From an uncultured Pelagibacteraceae bacterium (GTDB lineage Bacteria > Pseudomonadota > Alphaproteobacteria > Pelagibacterales > Pelagibacteraceae), in NCBI GenBank assembly GCA_902589305.1, contig CACISL010000004.1, forward strand, positions 1 through 62,515: DNA of 62,515 bases. The letters run 5' to 3'. Shown here one piece after another: positions 16,018 through 24,143 of this stretch. The position numbers and the translations under genes were made by a program. The notes beneath the pieces were generated by a model. It was not told the origin of the DNA and made no database searches. It saw nothing but the letters and a program-made list of their open reading frames with translations. Within the stretch, counting starts at the first letter, position 1. Every line of letters begins with the position of its first letter.

Positions 16018-17931
16018 GTGTCTAGAGAAATCATTTGGCAACCATCAAAAGAGCAAATTGAAAATTCAAAACTAACTAAGTTTATACAACATTGTAAATT
16101 AAAAAATTATGATGAATTAGAGAAAAAAAGTTTTTCTGATCCCGGATGGTTATGGGACAATGTTATAAAATTTTCAGATTTAAAATTTTATAAACCCTAT
16201 TCAAAAATATTAGATGAATCAAAAGGGACTCCTTGGACAAAATGGTGTGTCGGAGGAAAAACTAATATAGTTTTAAATTGTATAGATCGACATAAAGATA
16301 AGGAATTTTTCAAAAAAACTTTCATTTTTGCCGAAAGAGAAGACGGGAAAGAAAGCTCAATTACTTATGAAGAATTTGATAAGCAAATCTCAAAGATTGG
16401 GAATACTCTAAAAATAAATGGCTTTAAAAAAGGTGATGTAATCGCACTTTACATGCCTCAATTTATAGAAACTTACATTGCTTACTTTGCTATTTTAAAA
16501 ATTGGGTGTGTAGTGCTACCTTTATTCTCTGGATATGGATCAAAGGCAGTTATTGAGAGACTTAATATAGCAAAAGCCAAAGGTATTTTTACTGTTGAAA
16601 AAACATTTAGAAAAGCAAAAGAAATAAGAATGTTTGATCAAATTAAAAATGAATTAGATCAAGTCATTTCTTTAGAAAAAATTTTTTTATTAGGAAAAGA
16701 GAAAGGAAAGAAAATCTTTAACTGGGAAAATTTTCAAAATGTTCCTGATAATTTAAAAACAGAGGAAACCGATGCTGAGGATCCTGCTATTATCCACTTT
16801 ACATCAGGTACAACCGGAAAACCCAAAGGATGTGTTTATACTCACATTGGTTTAGTTGCTAAGATGTCATTTGATGAAGGAGTTTTAGCAGACTTTAAAC
16901 AAACTGATATTCATTTGTGTATGGCTGATATGGGATGGATGGTGGGTTCTAAGTCTGCAACAATAGCTTCTGCACACGGAGCACAAATGGTAATCGCTGA
17001 GGGCGTGCCTGATTTTCCTGATGAGGTTCGTTTTTGGAAACTTATAGAAAAATATAAGGTCTCCTGGACAGAGCTTTCCCCTGCTCTCATCAGAGCACAA
17101 ATGATTAAAGATGAAAAACTTTTTAAAGATTTAGATTTAATCTCATTAAGAATGATTTGTACTGGTGGAGAACCTTGGACAGAAAAACCTTGGAAATGGT
17201 TATTTCAAGTCATAGGGAAATCTAAAGTTCCTATTATGAATTCAGCTGGGGGCACTGAAGTTTCTGGTTCTATTTTGCATTGTTGTTTACATCGTCCTTT
17301 TAAGGTTGGATCTTTTAATGCTCCCATTCCCGGAATGAGCGCGGATATCTTAAATTTAGATGGAAAAAAAGTTTCTACTAATGAAATGGGTGAATTGGTC
17401 ATGAGAAAATCATCAATCGGATTAACGAAAAGTTTATGGAATGACGATAAGCGTTATATCGATAATTATTGGAGTGTAATTAAAGATTATTGGGTGCATG
17501 GTGATCTTGCAAGTAGAGACGCTGATGGCCATTGGTACTTACATGGAAGATCTGATGATACTATTAAAGTATCAGGTAAAAGAATAGGTCCTTCTGAGCT
17601 CGAGAGTGTTATAGTAAAGAGTGGAAAAGCAAAAGAGGTTGCTGCTGTTGGAATACCTGACGAAAATAAAGGGTCAAAAATTATTTTATCTATAGTTCCT
17701 GCAGAAAATAATGATCAAAAAGAAAGTTTTTTTGAAGATTTAGTTATAAAAGATTTAGGGAAATCATTTAAGCCTGATAAAGTAATTTTTGTAAAAGATT
17801 TACCTAAAACAAGAAATATGAAAATAATGAGAAGAGTTATAAAATCATGTTTAGCAAACCAAGATCCAGGTGATTTATCAACGCTATTAAATCCAGAATC
17901 TGTAGAGGAGATTAGATCTCATGCAATTTAA
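16018..17931 (+). CDS. AMP-forming acyl-CoA synthetase (acetyl/acetoacetyl-CoA synthetase-like)
   Basis: 637-residue member of the ANL adenylating superfamily that would activate a carboxylic acid with ATP and CoA. The P-loop is FTSGTTGKPKG at 261-271; the hinge/A8 region is YLHGRSDDTIKVSGKRIGP; the catalytic lysine is in PKTRNMKIMRR, about residue 602. The N terminus (WQPSKEQIENSKLTKF) resembles acetoacetyl-CoA synthetases. The start is GTG; an AGGA lies close upstream. Its place after the transporter and before CoA-ester enzymes suggests it activates the imported compound or an intermediate. Confidence 0.85.
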   Translation: MSREIIWQPSKEQIENSKLTKFIQHCKLKNYDELEKKSFSDPGWLWDNVIKFSDLKFYKPYSKILDESKGTPWTKWCVGGKTNIVLNCIDRHKDKEFFKKTFIFAEREDGKESSITYEEFDKQISKIGNTLKINGFKKGDVIALYMPQFIETYIAYFAILKIGCVVLPLFSGYGSKAVIERLNIAKAKGIFTVEKTFRKAKEIRMFDQIKNELDQVISLEKIFLLGKEKGKKIFNWENFQNVPDNLKTEETDAEDPAIIHFTSGTTGKPKGCVYTHIGLVAKMSFDEGVLADFKQTDIHLCMADMGWMVGSKSATIASAHGAQMVIAEGVPDFPDEVRFWKLIEKYKVSWTELSPALIRAQMIKDEKLFKDLDLISLRMICTGGEPWTEKPWKWLFQVIGKSKVPIMNSAGGTEVSGSILHCCLHRPFKVGSFNAPIPGMSADILNLDGKKVSTNEMGELVMRKSSIGLTKSLWNDDKRYIDNYWSVIKDYWVHGDLASRDADGHWYLHGRSDDTIKVSGKRIGPSELESVIVKSGKAKEVAAVGIPDENKGSKIILSIVPAENNDQKESFFEDLVIKDLGKSFKPDKVIFVKDLPKTRNMKIMRRVIKSCLANQDPGDLSTLLNPESVEEIRSHAI

Positions 17932-18691
17932 AGATATATTATATGAAGTTAAAGGTGATTTCGCTCATGTCACTATTAATAGACCTAAGGTATTAAATGC
18001 TTTTACACCAGTAACTCTTCAAGAACTTAAGACAGCTCTTGATGCTGCAGAAAAAGATAAAGAAGTTGGAGTAATAGTTTTATCAGGTGCTGGAGATAGA
18101 GCTTTTTGCTCAGGTGGAGATATGAATTGGGAAAGCTCTAAAGAATTTCAAGATCATGAATACGAATTTCATATTCACTTAACAAAATGTAGCAAACCAA
18201 TCATAGCTAAAGTGGATGGATACGCGATTGGTGGTGGAAATCATATGGCTTACTTCTGTGATTTAACTATTGCAAGTGAGAATTCTATATTTGGACAAAA
18301 TGGTCCTAGAGTTGGTTCTCCAGCGGGAGGTGCTATCGTTGCCCACTCTGCAAATATTTTAGGACACAAACGTGCAAGAGAAATGTGGATGACTTGCAAA
18401 AGATACTCTGCAAAAGAGATGATGAATTGGGGTTTGGTAAATTCAGTAGTAAAAAAAGATAAATTAGAAGAGGAAGTTAAAAAGTACGGAGACGAAATTT
18501 TAAAAGCTGCACCAACTTGTTTGAAGATATTAAAGGCCAGTTTTAGAAAGCAATTTGAAGAAATTTTAAAGATTACTCAAAAAGGTATGGTTGAAGAAGT
18601 TGCTCCTGATTATTTTAAAACTGGAGAACAGGCAGAAGGCGCCAAAGCGTTTCTAGAAAAAAGAAAGCCAAATTTCAAAAAATTTAGATAA
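17921..18691 (+). CDS. Enoyl-CoA hydratase/isomerase family protein, MenB/BadI-like
   Basis: 256-residue crotonase-fold enzyme acting on a CoA thioester. Oxyanion-hole segments are CSGGD at 63-67 and GGGNH at 104-108. The region FGQNGPRVGSPAGG followed by GHKRAREMWMTCKRYSAKE resembles MenB (dihydroxynaphthoyl-CoA synthase) and BadI (2-ketocyclohexanecarboxyl-CoA hydrolase) more than fatty-acid hydratases, so C-C bond ring closure or ring opening is possible. No other menaquinone genes are near. It overlaps the ligase gene by 11 bases and the next gene by one. Confidence 0.85.
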   Translation: MQFKDILYEVKGDFAHVTINRPKVLNAFTPVTLQELKTALDAAEKDKEVGVIVLSGAGDRAFCSGGDMNWESSKEFQDHEYEFHIHLTKCSKPIIAKVDGYAIGGGNHMAYFCDLTIASENSIFGQNGPRVGSPAGGAIVAHSANILGHKRAREMWMTCKRYSAKEMMNWGLVNSVVKKDKLEEEVKKYGDEILKAAPTCLKILKASFRKQFEEILKITQKGMVEEVAPDYFKTGEQAEGAKAFLEKRKPNFKKFR

Positions 18692-19779
18692 TGAAAATTA
18701 AATCAATCAAAGCTATCACTTTGAGTATGCCGTTTAGTCATGGAGGAAAAAAGGTAATTTTTCATGGAAAAGAATGGAAAAGTTTAGAATTTAACTTAGT
18801 AAAAATTGAAACAGATAAAGGTATAACTGGTTGGGGTGAAGCCTTTGGTTATACAAGTTGGAAAGCGGTTAAAATCGCAATTGAAGAAATGGTAGCTCCT
18901 TTACTCGTTGGAAAAGATATGAGTAATATATCAGAACTTCTTTTAACTCTTCAAAAATCTTTGCACTTATTTGGGAGATACGGAATAACAATGTTTGCAA
19001 TATCTGGTGTTGAAATTGCATTATGGGATGCTTTAGGCAAAGAAAAAAATAAGCCAATTCATGAATTGTTAGGGAAAAAAAATAAAGATCTATTTAAAGC
19101 CTATTCAAGTCTTTTTAGATATGGAGATCCAAAAATTATAGAGCAAAAATGTAAGCAATCATTAGATGATGGTTACCAAGCTATAAAACTTCATGAAATA
19201 GAAAATGATTGTATTGAAGCTGGAAGAAAAGGGACAGGTAATTTACCTTTAATGTTAGACACTAATTGTCCTTGGACTTATGAAGAAACTATATCCAAAA
19301 AAGATTTTTTAAAAAGTATGAAACTAACTTGGTTGGAAGAACCTATTTACCCGCCGGAAGATTATGAAACTCTTGCAAAATTGAATAAAGAACTTGGAAT
19401 ACCCATAGCCTGTGGGGAAAATGCGTGTACAGAATTTGAGTTTAAATCAATGATCAAACAAAAAGCGGTTACTTTTATTCAACCGTCAGTAATAAAAGTT
19501 GGTGGTATTTACGAGATGTTCAAAATAATTCAGCATGCAGAAAAAAATGATATCTCTGTAATGCCTCATACTGCTTATTTTGGACCAGGTTTTTTAGCTA
19601 CACTTCAATTAGCTGCGTTAATGGAAAAGGATACCTATATTGAGAGATTCTATTTGGATATTGATCAAGAATTTTACCCAAATTTTAAAAGAGCGTTAAA
19701 TGGAAAGTATAAATTACCTTCAGGACCAGGTCTTGGAATTGATTTAGATTTTAATAAATTAAGTAAGTATGAAATATAG
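18691..19779 (+). CDS. Enolase superfamily (mandelate racemase/muconate lactonizing) protein
   Basis: 362-residue enzyme that would abstract an alpha-proton from a carboxylate with magnesium. Metal ligands are Asp190 (LMLDTN), Glu216 (WLEEP) and Glu243 (CGEN). General-base candidates are Lys166 in AIKLHE and His293 in MPHTAYFGPG. The aspartate that normally pairs with the histidine in the QPD-x-GG strand is Ser266 (QPSVIKVGG). Dehydratase, racemase or cycloisomerase activity is possible; the exact reaction is not evident. It lies between the crotonase and the CitE-like lyase with overlapping ends. Confidence 0.85.
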   Translation: MKIKSIKAITLSMPFSHGGKKVIFHGKEWKSLEFNLVKIETDKGITGWGEAFGYTSWKAVKIAIEEMVAPLLVGKDMSNISELLLTLQKSLHLFGRYGITMFAISGVEIALWDALGKEKNKPIHELLGKKNKDLFKAYSSLFRYGDPKIIEQKCKQSLDDGYQAIKLHEIENDCIEAGRKGTGNLPLMLDTNCPWTYEETISKKDFLKSMKLTWLEEPIYPPEDYETLAKLNKELGIPIACGENACTEFEFKSMIKQKAVTFIQPSVIKVGGIYEMFKIIQHAEKNDISVMPHTAYFGPGFLATLQLAALMEKDTYIERFYLDIDQEFYPNFKRALNGKYKLPSGPGLGIDLDFNKLSKYEI

Positions 19780-20419
19780 ATCTGTTTTATTCGTTCCAGG
19801 ACATGAAGAAAAAAAAATTAAAAAGGCTTATACATTAAACGCAGATTTAATTGTTCTTGACTTAGAGTCAACTGTTCCTGAAGACCAGAAAGATCAAGCT
19901 AAAAAAATAATAAAAGAATGCAATGTCAATAAAAATCAAACATATATAAGGATAAATAAGAATTCTGATTTAGAATTTGTAACAGCAGAAAAATTCCCTG
20001 GAATATTCCTTCCGTTTACTGAAACAAAAAAACAATTAATTGAGGTAGATACATTATTAAAAAAAACTGAGAAATTGAAAACTAATGTAATCCCAATTTT
20101 AGAAAGTATAAACGGTCTAGCTAATCTTGAGGAAATTTGCTCTTTTTCAGAAAGAATTCAAATTATATCTTTTGGCTCTCATGATTTAGCTAAATCTATA
20201 AATCTTAAGATTTCAGAAGATGAAAAAGAAATATTAGAATTTAGAAAAAATATTGTAAATAAATCTAAAAATATTAAGAGCCCAATAGATACCTCTTTTT
20301 TAAACTTTAAAGATTTAAATGGATTTGAAAAATCATGTAATTCTGTAAAAAAGTTAGGTTTTGGTGGTAAAGCCTGTATTCATCCAGACCAAGTTCAAAT
20401 CTCAAACAAAATTTTTTAA
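19769..20419 (+). CDS. HpcH/HpaI aldolase / citrate lyase beta (CitE-like) family protein
   Basis: 216-residue TIM-barrel lyase of the CitE family, which cleaves or forms malyl-, citramalyl- or related hydroxyacyl-CoA esters. Recognisable parts are RSVLFVPGHEEKK at the start, DLESTVP at 31-37, Arg61, Glu112 in IPILESINGL, GSHDLAKSI at 136-144, and GFGGKACIHPDQ at 197-208. It is shorter than typical CitE (about 300 residues) and stops soon after the IHPDQ motif, so the C-terminal lid is missing, as in some stand-alone CitE-like proteins. It overlaps the enolase-type gene by 11 bases. Confidence 0.85.
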   Translation: MKYRSVLFVPGHEEKKIKKAYTLNADLIVLDLESTVPEDQKDQAKKIIKECNVNKNQTYIRINKNSDLEFVTAEKFPGIFLPFTETKKQLIEVDTLLKKTEKLKTNVIPILESINGLANLEEICSFSERIQIISFGSHDLAKSINLKISEDEKEILEFRKNIVNKSKNIKSPIDTSFLNFKDLNGFEKSCNSVKKLGFGGKACIHPDQVQISNKIF

Positions 20420-20823
20420 TGATAAATAATAAGAAACTTTTGTACTTTGCTTACGGTACAAATCTTAATAAAAAAATTTTTTTGAAAAAATATAAATATG
20501 CCAAATATCTAAGTAAGCATATTTTGAAAGGATTTGAATTAGTTTTTAGATCAAAATATAGAGTACCAGATATACAAAGAAAAAAGGATTCAAGTGTAAA
20601 AGGTATAATCTATGAAATAGATAAAGCAACAGAGAAAAAATTAGATAGATACGAAGACTTTCCTAAGTTATATATAAAAAAATTTTTTAATAAAAATAGA
20701 AAAAAAGTAATGTATTATTTTATGAAACGAAAAACCCCTACTTTAAAACCCGCAAAGTATTATCTTAAAGTCATGAAAAGCGGTTATCGACAAAATAACT
20801 ATAAATTTAATCTTAAATATTAA
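20419..20823 (+). CDS. Gamma-glutamylcyclotransferase-like (AIG2/GGCT fold) protein
   Basis: 134-residue protein with the GGCT signature LLYFAYGTNLNKKIF near the N terminus and the catalytic-type glutamate in LDRYEDFP (Glu79). Family members split gamma-glutamyl amides or related gamma-glutamylamines into 5-oxoproline plus an amine. It starts in the previous stop (TAATG) and is followed by a Gfo/Idh gene one base later, so it belongs to the catabolic operon. A gamma-glutamylated intermediate would explain its presence, but this is speculation. Confidence 0.78.
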   Translation: MINNKKLLYFAYGTNLNKKIFLKKYKYAKYLSKHILKGFELVFRSKYRVPDIQRKKDSSVKGIIYEIDKATEKKLDRYEDFPKLYIKKFFNKNRKKVMYYFMKRKTPTLKPAKYYLKVMKSGYRQNNYKFNLKY

Positions 20824-20824
20824 A

Positions 20825-21865
20825 GTGAAAAACAAAATAAAGATTGCAGTTGTTGGAATTGGTTTGATGGGGAGTCAGCATTTAAAAGCTTTAAGTGTTT
20901 CAAAAAAAGCAAAACTCCATTCAATTGTTGATGTTAATAAAAACTCAATAATTCATGCTAAAAAGTTTAAAGTTCCATTCTATAGATCATCGACTGAATT
21001 ACTTAGTAATAATAAACCAGATGCTGTAATTGTAGCTACACCCAATCAGTTTCACGAAAAGCATACGATAAGCTTTTTAAATGCAAAAATACCTGTTTTA
21101 TTAGAAAAACCAATTTCCGATAACATCTCAAAAGCAAAAAAAATTATTCAGAGCTCAAAAAAAAATAAAACTCATCTACTTATTGGCTATCATAGAAGAC
21201 ACAACAGTATAGTTACTAAAGTAAAGAAACAAATAGATAGCGGTAATCTTGGAAAAATTGTTGCTGCTAATGTTATGTGCTGGTTATATAAAAATAAAGA
21301 TTGGTACAAGGAAAAATGGCGTATAAAAAAAGGGGGAGGTCCTTTAGGCATTAATCTTGTACATGATATTGATCTAATTTGTTACCTGCTCGGTCCTATA
21401 ACTCATGTTCAAGCAACAACCTCAAATAAAATTAGAAAATATGAAGTTGAAGACACCGCAATTGTAAATTTTACCTTTACATCAGGTGCTTTATGTACAT
21501 TAAGTGTTTCTGATACTATTGTAGCTCCTTACAGTTATGAGCTTACAGCTGGAGAAAATCCTGCCTACCCTATAACAAATCAATCAGCATATTTTATTGG
21601 AGGGACAAAAGGCTCGATACAATTTCCGAATTTAAAACATTGGTATAATAAAGGCGAGAGAAGTTGGTGGAAACCAATCTATCATAAGGATTTTAATATT
21701 CGTTTGAGTAGATTTACTTTAATAAATCAAATTGATCACTTATGCGATGTTGTATCTGGAAAAGCTAAACCAAAAGTAAGTGGAAATGATGGCTTGCAAT
21801 CACTTAAAATATTTGATGCCATACTAAGAAGCGCTAAAACAGGAAAAAAAATAAAAGTAAACTAA
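20825..21865 (+). CDS. Gfo/Idh/MocA family oxidoreductase (first copy)
   Basis: 346-residue NAD(P)-dependent oxidoreductase. GIGLMGSQH near residue 11 is the nucleotide-binding loop, EKPISD near 94 contains the family lysine-proline pair, and LVHDIDL near 177 holds the active-site histidine. Family members oxidise or reduce sugars, inositols and related polyols. The start is GTG, one base after the preceding stop; no in-frame ATG lies near it. It is followed by a second, different family member. Substrate unknown. Confidence 0.87.
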   Translation: MKNKIKIAVVGIGLMGSQHLKALSVSKKAKLHSIVDVNKNSIIHAKKFKVPFYRSSTELLSNNKPDAVIVATPNQFHEKHTISFLNAKIPVLLEKPISDNISKAKKIIQSSKKNKTHLLIGYHRRHNSIVTKVKKQIDSGNLGKIVAANVMCWLYKNKDWYKEKWRIKKGGGPLGINLVHDIDLICYLLGPITHVQATTSNKIRKYEVEDTAIVNFTFTSGALCTLSVSDTIVAPYSYELTAGENPAYPITNQSAYFIGGTKGSIQFPNLKHWYNKGERSWWKPIYHKDFNIRLSRFTLINQIDHLCDVVSGKAKPKVSGNDGLQSLKIFDAILRSAKTGKKIKVN

Positions 21866-22995
21866 TGAAAAAACTTAAACTTGGTATCATTGGTGGGGGG
21901 CCTGGATCTTGGATCGGGCATGTACATAGAATAGCATCAAGATTTGATGACAAATATGAAATTGTAGCTGGCGTTTTTTCAAGAAATTATAAAATCAGTC
22001 AATCTTTTGGGACAAGTTTAGGAATAAAAAAAAATAGGTGTTACAAAAATTATAAAGATCTTTGCTATTCTGAAAAAAAAAAGAGAGATGGTATTGATGT
22101 AGTTGCGATTATGACACCGCCTGGAAGTCATCAAGAAATAGCAGAACTATTTATTAAAAATAATATCCATGTAATATCTGATAAACCTTTTGCAGGTTCG
22201 CTGTCTCAAGCTAAAAAGCTTTATAAAACAATTAAAAGTAATAAAAAGATTATTTACGGGCTCACACATAATTATTCGGCCTACCCAATGGTAAGATGTG
22301 CTAAAAAATTGGTAGAAGATAAGAAACTTGGAAATATTGAATATATTAATGTCGAATATGTCCAGGACTGGTCTAATGGTAAAAAAGTTACCCCTGGTTC
22401 TGCAAAAAAAATATTTAAATGGAAATTAGATAAAAAGATAGCCGGAGTTTCTACTGTACTTAATGAAATAGGATCTCATGCATATCATTTATGTAATTAC
22501 ATTACCGGTCTTAAAGGGAAAAGCTTATTCGCAGATATCAAACAATATTCAAAAAAAATTAAATTTGATACAAACGCTCAAGTTTTCATAAATTATGAGA
22601 ATGGAGCAAAGGGTTTATTTTGGGCATCAACCACTGCAAAAGGTGGTATTTATGGATTACGTATAAGAGTATTTGGTTCAATGGGCAGTTTAGAATGGGT
22701 ACAGAATGATCCCAACTATTTAAGATATAATGCTGCTAATGGCGCTACAAAAGTTTTAGAAAGAGGTTTCAATGAAAGTGGTTTCTCAAAAAACTTTTCA
22801 AGAATTAAATACGGGCATCCTGAGGGATATCTTAGTGCTTTTTCAAATTTATATAAAGAAATCGCATCAAAAATTAATTCAAAAAATAGTAAGAAAAGAT
22901 TTTATTTTCCAACTGCATATGAGGGTTTACTTACAGCAAAGTTTATAGATGGCTGTGTTAAATCGTCATCTAAAAAAAAATGGGTTACATTTTAA
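21865..22995 (+). CDS. Gfo/Idh/MocA family oxidoreductase (second copy)
   Basis: 376-residue member of the same family, clearly different from its neighbour. The Gly-rich loop is IIGGGPGSWIGHVHR, the EKP-type motif is SDKPFAGS near residue 111, and the histidine motif is EIGSHAYHL near 205. The GGGPGSWIG N terminus is the type seen in oxidoreductases of sugar-acid and inositol gene clusters. It is the last gene of the plus-strand operon and converges on lpxB across 17 bases with no clear terminator hairpin. Confidence 0.87.
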   Translation: MKKLKLGIIGGGPGSWIGHVHRIASRFDDKYEIVAGVFSRNYKISQSFGTSLGIKKNRCYKNYKDLCYSEKKKRDGIDVVAIMTPPGSHQEIAELFIKNNIHVISDKPFAGSLSQAKKLYKTIKSNKKIIYGLTHNYSAYPMVRCAKKLVEDKKLGNIEYINVEYVQDWSNGKKVTPGSAKKIFKWKLDKKIAGVSTVLNEIGSHAYHLCNYITGLKGKSLFADIKQYSKKIKFDTNAQVFINYENGAKGLFWASTTAKGGIYGLRIRVFGSMGSLEWVQNDPNYLRYNAANGATKVLERGFNESGFSKNFSRIKYGHPEGYLSAFSNLYKEIASKINSKNSKKRFYFPTAYEGLLTAKFIDGCVKSSSKKKWVTF

Positions 22996-23012
22996 AGAAA
23001 GGTGTCAGCAAT

Positions 23013-24143
23013 CTATAAAAATTTACTTAAAGCTTTACTCGCAAGTATTGATGAAGAAATATCAGTTTTGAATGTATTTAGGATCGATTGAGTCTTTTCA
23101 ACCTGCTCCTTAATCTTATTTGGGTCATCAATAAAAGAACTTACAGATTTGAATAAATCTTTTGGATTACACTTAGATTGAAGCAATTCAGGTATTACCT
23201 CTTTTCCGGCTGCAATATTAATAATATTTGCGAATTTAACTTTTGCCAAAGATCTAACAATTAAATAGTTTAGAAAATTCATTTTATAGAGAATGATGGA
23301 CGGAACTTTAGATTTGCAAATTTCTAGAGAGACTGTTCCGGATTTAGCAACTGCAAATACAGATTTCTTAAGAGTATGAGACTTTATTTTATCATCATTA
23401 ATAATTTCACAATTACTTATATTTTGAGATTTTACGTAGGATTGAATTAAATCATAATGTTGTTTTGTCGAGTGAAATATATAAATAAAATCTTGATACT
23501 TTTTATTCATTAATTTTATAAAATCCAAGAGGATAGGCATTAAAACTTCGATTTCAGATACTCTACTTCCTGGAAAAACTGATATTAATGCTTTATTTTT
23601 TTCAAATATTTGATTGATATCTATTTTACTTTCAGAAGATGCGTCTAATAACGGGTGGCCTACAAATTCATTACTCACATTCTCTTTATCAAAATAAGGT
23701 TTTTCAAAATTAAATAATAAAAGAATATGATCAATGTAATTTTTTATTTTCTTAACTCTTCCTTCTCTCCAAACCCAAACTTGAGGTGCAACATAATGAA
23801 TAGTTTTTATCTTTGGTTCTTGTTTTTTTAAACGTTCAGCAACTCTCAAAGTAAAATCGGGACTATCAACTGTAAATAGAATATCTGGTTTAAAATCTTT
23901 GATAGCCTTCACCGTATCATTAATCTTTCTATTAATTTTGAAAATATTTTTTATTACATTTGTAAAACCTATGTAGGTAATCTCTTTTAAGTCATAAATC
24001 GATTTTATGCCTAAAGCTTTTAAATTTTCACCTCCTACACTTAAATATTCAATTCCCGAATTATCTTTTTTTAGTTCTTTAATTACTTTTGATGCCAGTT
24101 TGTCTCCCGACGGCTCACCTGTGAGTATAAATATTTTTTTCAC
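23013..24143 (-). CDS. lpxB: Lipid-A-disaccharide synthase
   Basis: 376-residue glycosyltransferase (GT19) that joins UDP-diacylglucosamine and lipid X in the inner leaflet of the inner membrane. It opens with MKKIFILTGEPSGD, the characteristic LpxB start, and contains HYVAPQVWVWREGR, FPGSRVSE and FVGHPLLD. I place the start at a GTG (24143) that forms GTGA with the upstream stop and has GGAG 9 bases before it; an in-frame TTG at 24158 would add five unconserved residues. It is the last gene of the rpsB-to-lpxB run. Confidence 0.93.
   Translation of the reverse strand: MKKIFILTGEPSGDKLASKVIKELKKDNSGIEYLSVGGENLKALGIKSIYDLKEITYIGFTNVIKNIFKINRKINDTVKAIKDFKPDILFTVDSPDFTLRVAERLKKQEPKIKTIHYVAPQVWVWREGRVKKIKNYIDHILLLFNFEKPYFDKENVSNEFVGHPLLDASSESKIDINQIFEKNKALISVFPGSRVSEIEVLMPILLDFIKLMNKKYQDFIYIFHSTKQHYDLIQSYVKSQNISNCEIINDDKIKSHTLKKSVFAVAKSGTVSLEICKSKVPSIILYKMNFLNYLIVRSLAKVKFANIINIAAGKEVIPELLQSKCNPKDLFKSVSSFIDDPNKIKEQVEKTQSILNTFKTDISSSILASKALSKFL

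Noticed and set aside
15718-16041. A 107-residue minus-strand frame
   Set aside because: It lies opposite the PanE-like gene, has no family-like motifs and no ribosome-binding site.
22996-23012. A terminator between the convergent oxidoreductase and lpxB genes
   Set aside because: The spacer is 17 bases with no inverted repeat or T run long enough to call one.
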